Source: Nitrospirota bacterium
GTDB taxonomy: Bacteria > Nitrospirota > Thermodesulfovibrionia > Thermodesulfovibrionales > SM23-35
Direction: 5' to 3'
Length of the DNA: 5,879 nucleotides
Assembly (NCBI GenBank): GCA_029883145.1
Contig: JAOUJR010000119.1
Coordinates: 1-5,879, forward strand
The position numbers and the translations under genes were made by a program. Below the pieces are notes generated by a model. It had not been told where the DNA came from and searched no databases. It was given only the letters and a program-made list of their open reading frames with translations. Every line of letters starts with the position of its first letter. Within the stretch, counting starts at the first letter, position 1. Of the stretch, positions 5,012 through 5,879 are shown piece by piece.

Positions 5012-5879
5012 ATGATAAAAAAGAGTGTTTTATTAACAGCACTTGCATGTGTTCTGCTTTTAGTTGTTATTGGGGCAAACACTGTTTATACTGTAAAAGC
5101 CTATGCACCGGTTAAGGAGGTTATCTGGGATAAGCCGGAAAATAAGGTTTCTATCGCTCATACAGAGTTATTCGGTCCCTTAGAACGCCCTCAGGTAATC
5201 TTTGACCATAAGAAACATACTGAAGCCCTTGTAAAAGAAGGTAAAAAGGAATGGGAAACCTGTAATACCTGCCACCCTCTCGATAAGTGGAATAATATCA
5301 TCTTTGAATTCCCTAAAAAACTAATTGGAAAAGACAGAGACTCCATAATGAATTCTTACCATGCAGAATGTACTGACTGCCATAAAAAGAGGGTAGCAGA
5401 TGGGAAAAAGGCTGGCCCTGCCACATCTACCTGTGGAGATTGTCATAAAAAGGAGCTTGAACCTGTAAGGGTGAAGTATCCTGTTTTTGAATTTGATTTT
5501 GCCCGTCATGATAAACATGTTAAGAATAAGAAATTGAAAGAAGATTGCAGCCTCTGCCATCACACATACGATGCGGAAGAACCAGATGAAACATTACGGT
5601 TAGTATATGAACAGGGAACAGAGGAATCCTGCTACTACTGTCATGACATTGAGAAAAAGTGGGGTCCTGAGTTAACACCTATTGTTCGTGCTGCAGCAAA
5701 AAAGGGCCTTACAATAAGAAAAGCCTCTCATCTGCAGTGCCTGAACTGCCACGTGGAATTTACTAAAAAAGCGAAAAAAGATGAGAAAGTAGGTCCTGTC
5801 GAATGTTCAAAATGTCATACCGGAGAGTACAAAACCGTTGCTGAACTTGCAAAGATTCTACGGCCAGATCGCAATCAAC
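5012..5879 (+). CDS. Secreted multihaem cytochrome c of the Tmc/Hmc complex (class III-type, HmcA-like), partial
   Basis: The 289 visible residues are open at the right edge. An N-terminal signal peptide is clear: MIKKS, then a hydrophobic core at about 5-22, with cleavage probably near residue 30. Seven CXXCH haem c motifs begin at Cys84 (CNTCH), 120 (CTDCH), 141 (CGDCH), 179 (CSLCH), 207 (CYYCH), 243 (CLNCH) and 265 (CSKCH). Extra histidines (66, 69, 117, 166, 169, 184, 240) can serve as distal ligands for bis-His haems, as in cytochrome c3 family proteins. The protein would be periplasmic, accept electrons from hydrogenase- or formate-linked cytochromes and donate them to the membrane subunit. 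The motifs group as three, then four, and are followed by AKILRPDRNQ, which recalls the domain junctions of HmcA (3 + 4 + 4 + 4 haems plus one) more than the four-haem TmcA. It starts 25 nt after tmcB. Total haem number cannot be known from this window. Confidence 0.88.
   Translation, partial: MIKKSVLLTALACVLLLVVIGANTVYTVKAYAPVKEVIWDKPENKVSIAHTELFGPLERPQVIFDHKKHTEALVKEGKKEWETCNTCHPLDKWNNIIFEFPKKLIGKDRDSIMNSYHAECTDCHKKRVADGKKAGPATSTCGDCHKKELEPVRVKYPVFEFDFARHDKHVKNKKLKEDCSLCHHTYDAEEPDETLRLVYEQGTEESCYYCHDIEKKWGPELTPIVRAAAKKGLTIRKASHLQCLNCHVEFTKKAKKDEKVGPVECSKCHTGEYKTVAELAKILRPDRNQ

Overview
The window looks like part of the chromosome of an anaerobic, sulfate-reducing (or closely related) member of the Desulfobacterota (former Deltaproteobacteria). 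The main evidence is an operon for a Tmc/Hmc-type transmembrane electron-transfer complex. Such complexes link periplasmic multihaem cytochromes c to cytoplasmic iron-sulfur chemistry in sulfate reducers. The DNA is AT-rich overall, with a GC-richer core inside the tmcB-like gene.

Layout. (1) 1-212, minus strand: the N-terminus of a membrane sensor protein, probably a PAS/histidine kinase-type receptor, running off the left edge. (2) 213-561: a divergent intergenic region with one doubtful short ORF (423-572) behind a good Shine-Dalgarno. (3) 562-1245, plus strand: a trypsin-like serine peptidase with an intact His/Asp/Ser triad and no export signal. (4) 1246-1604: an intergenic region with a candidate sigma70-type promoter at 1423-1451 and a leader of about 150 nt. 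(5) 1605-5879, plus strand: tightly spaced genes in the order tmcD (tryptophan-rich beta-propeller-like protein), tmcC (NarI-like haem b membrane subunit), tmcB (cytoplasmic HdrD/DsrK-like CCG iron-sulfur subunit), then a secreted multihaem cytochrome c with seven CXXCH motifs before the right edge cuts it. Gaps are 16, 30 and 25 nt, so this is probably one transcript.

The most notable observation is in tmcB. The gene is interrupted by one in-frame TGA at 4468-4470, where the iron-sulfur family, as I recall it, has a conserved Glu-Cys-Gly-His. The frame continues to 4986 and supplies the complete C-terminal CCG domain. A 7-bp perfect hairpin with the five-base loop AGGTA lies 14 nt after the TGA, as expected for a bacterial SECIS element. 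The simplest reading is one 466-residue selenoprotein, not a pseudogene or two separate genes. Selenocysteine would sit next to the probable catalytic iron-sulfur site of the complex.

How the genes would work together (inference from the Tmc and Hmc families): the cytochrome takes electrons from periplasmic hydrogenases or formate dehydrogenases via small cytochromes c3. The membrane subunit TmcC carries them through its haems and/or menaquinone. TmcB receives them on the cytoplasmic side and reduces a disulfide-type or other partner. TmcD is an accessory, probably cytoplasmic, subunit. The cytochrome begins with a 3 + 4 haem arrangement that recalls HmcA more than the tetrahaem TmcA, so the complex may be a Tmc/Hmc hybrid.
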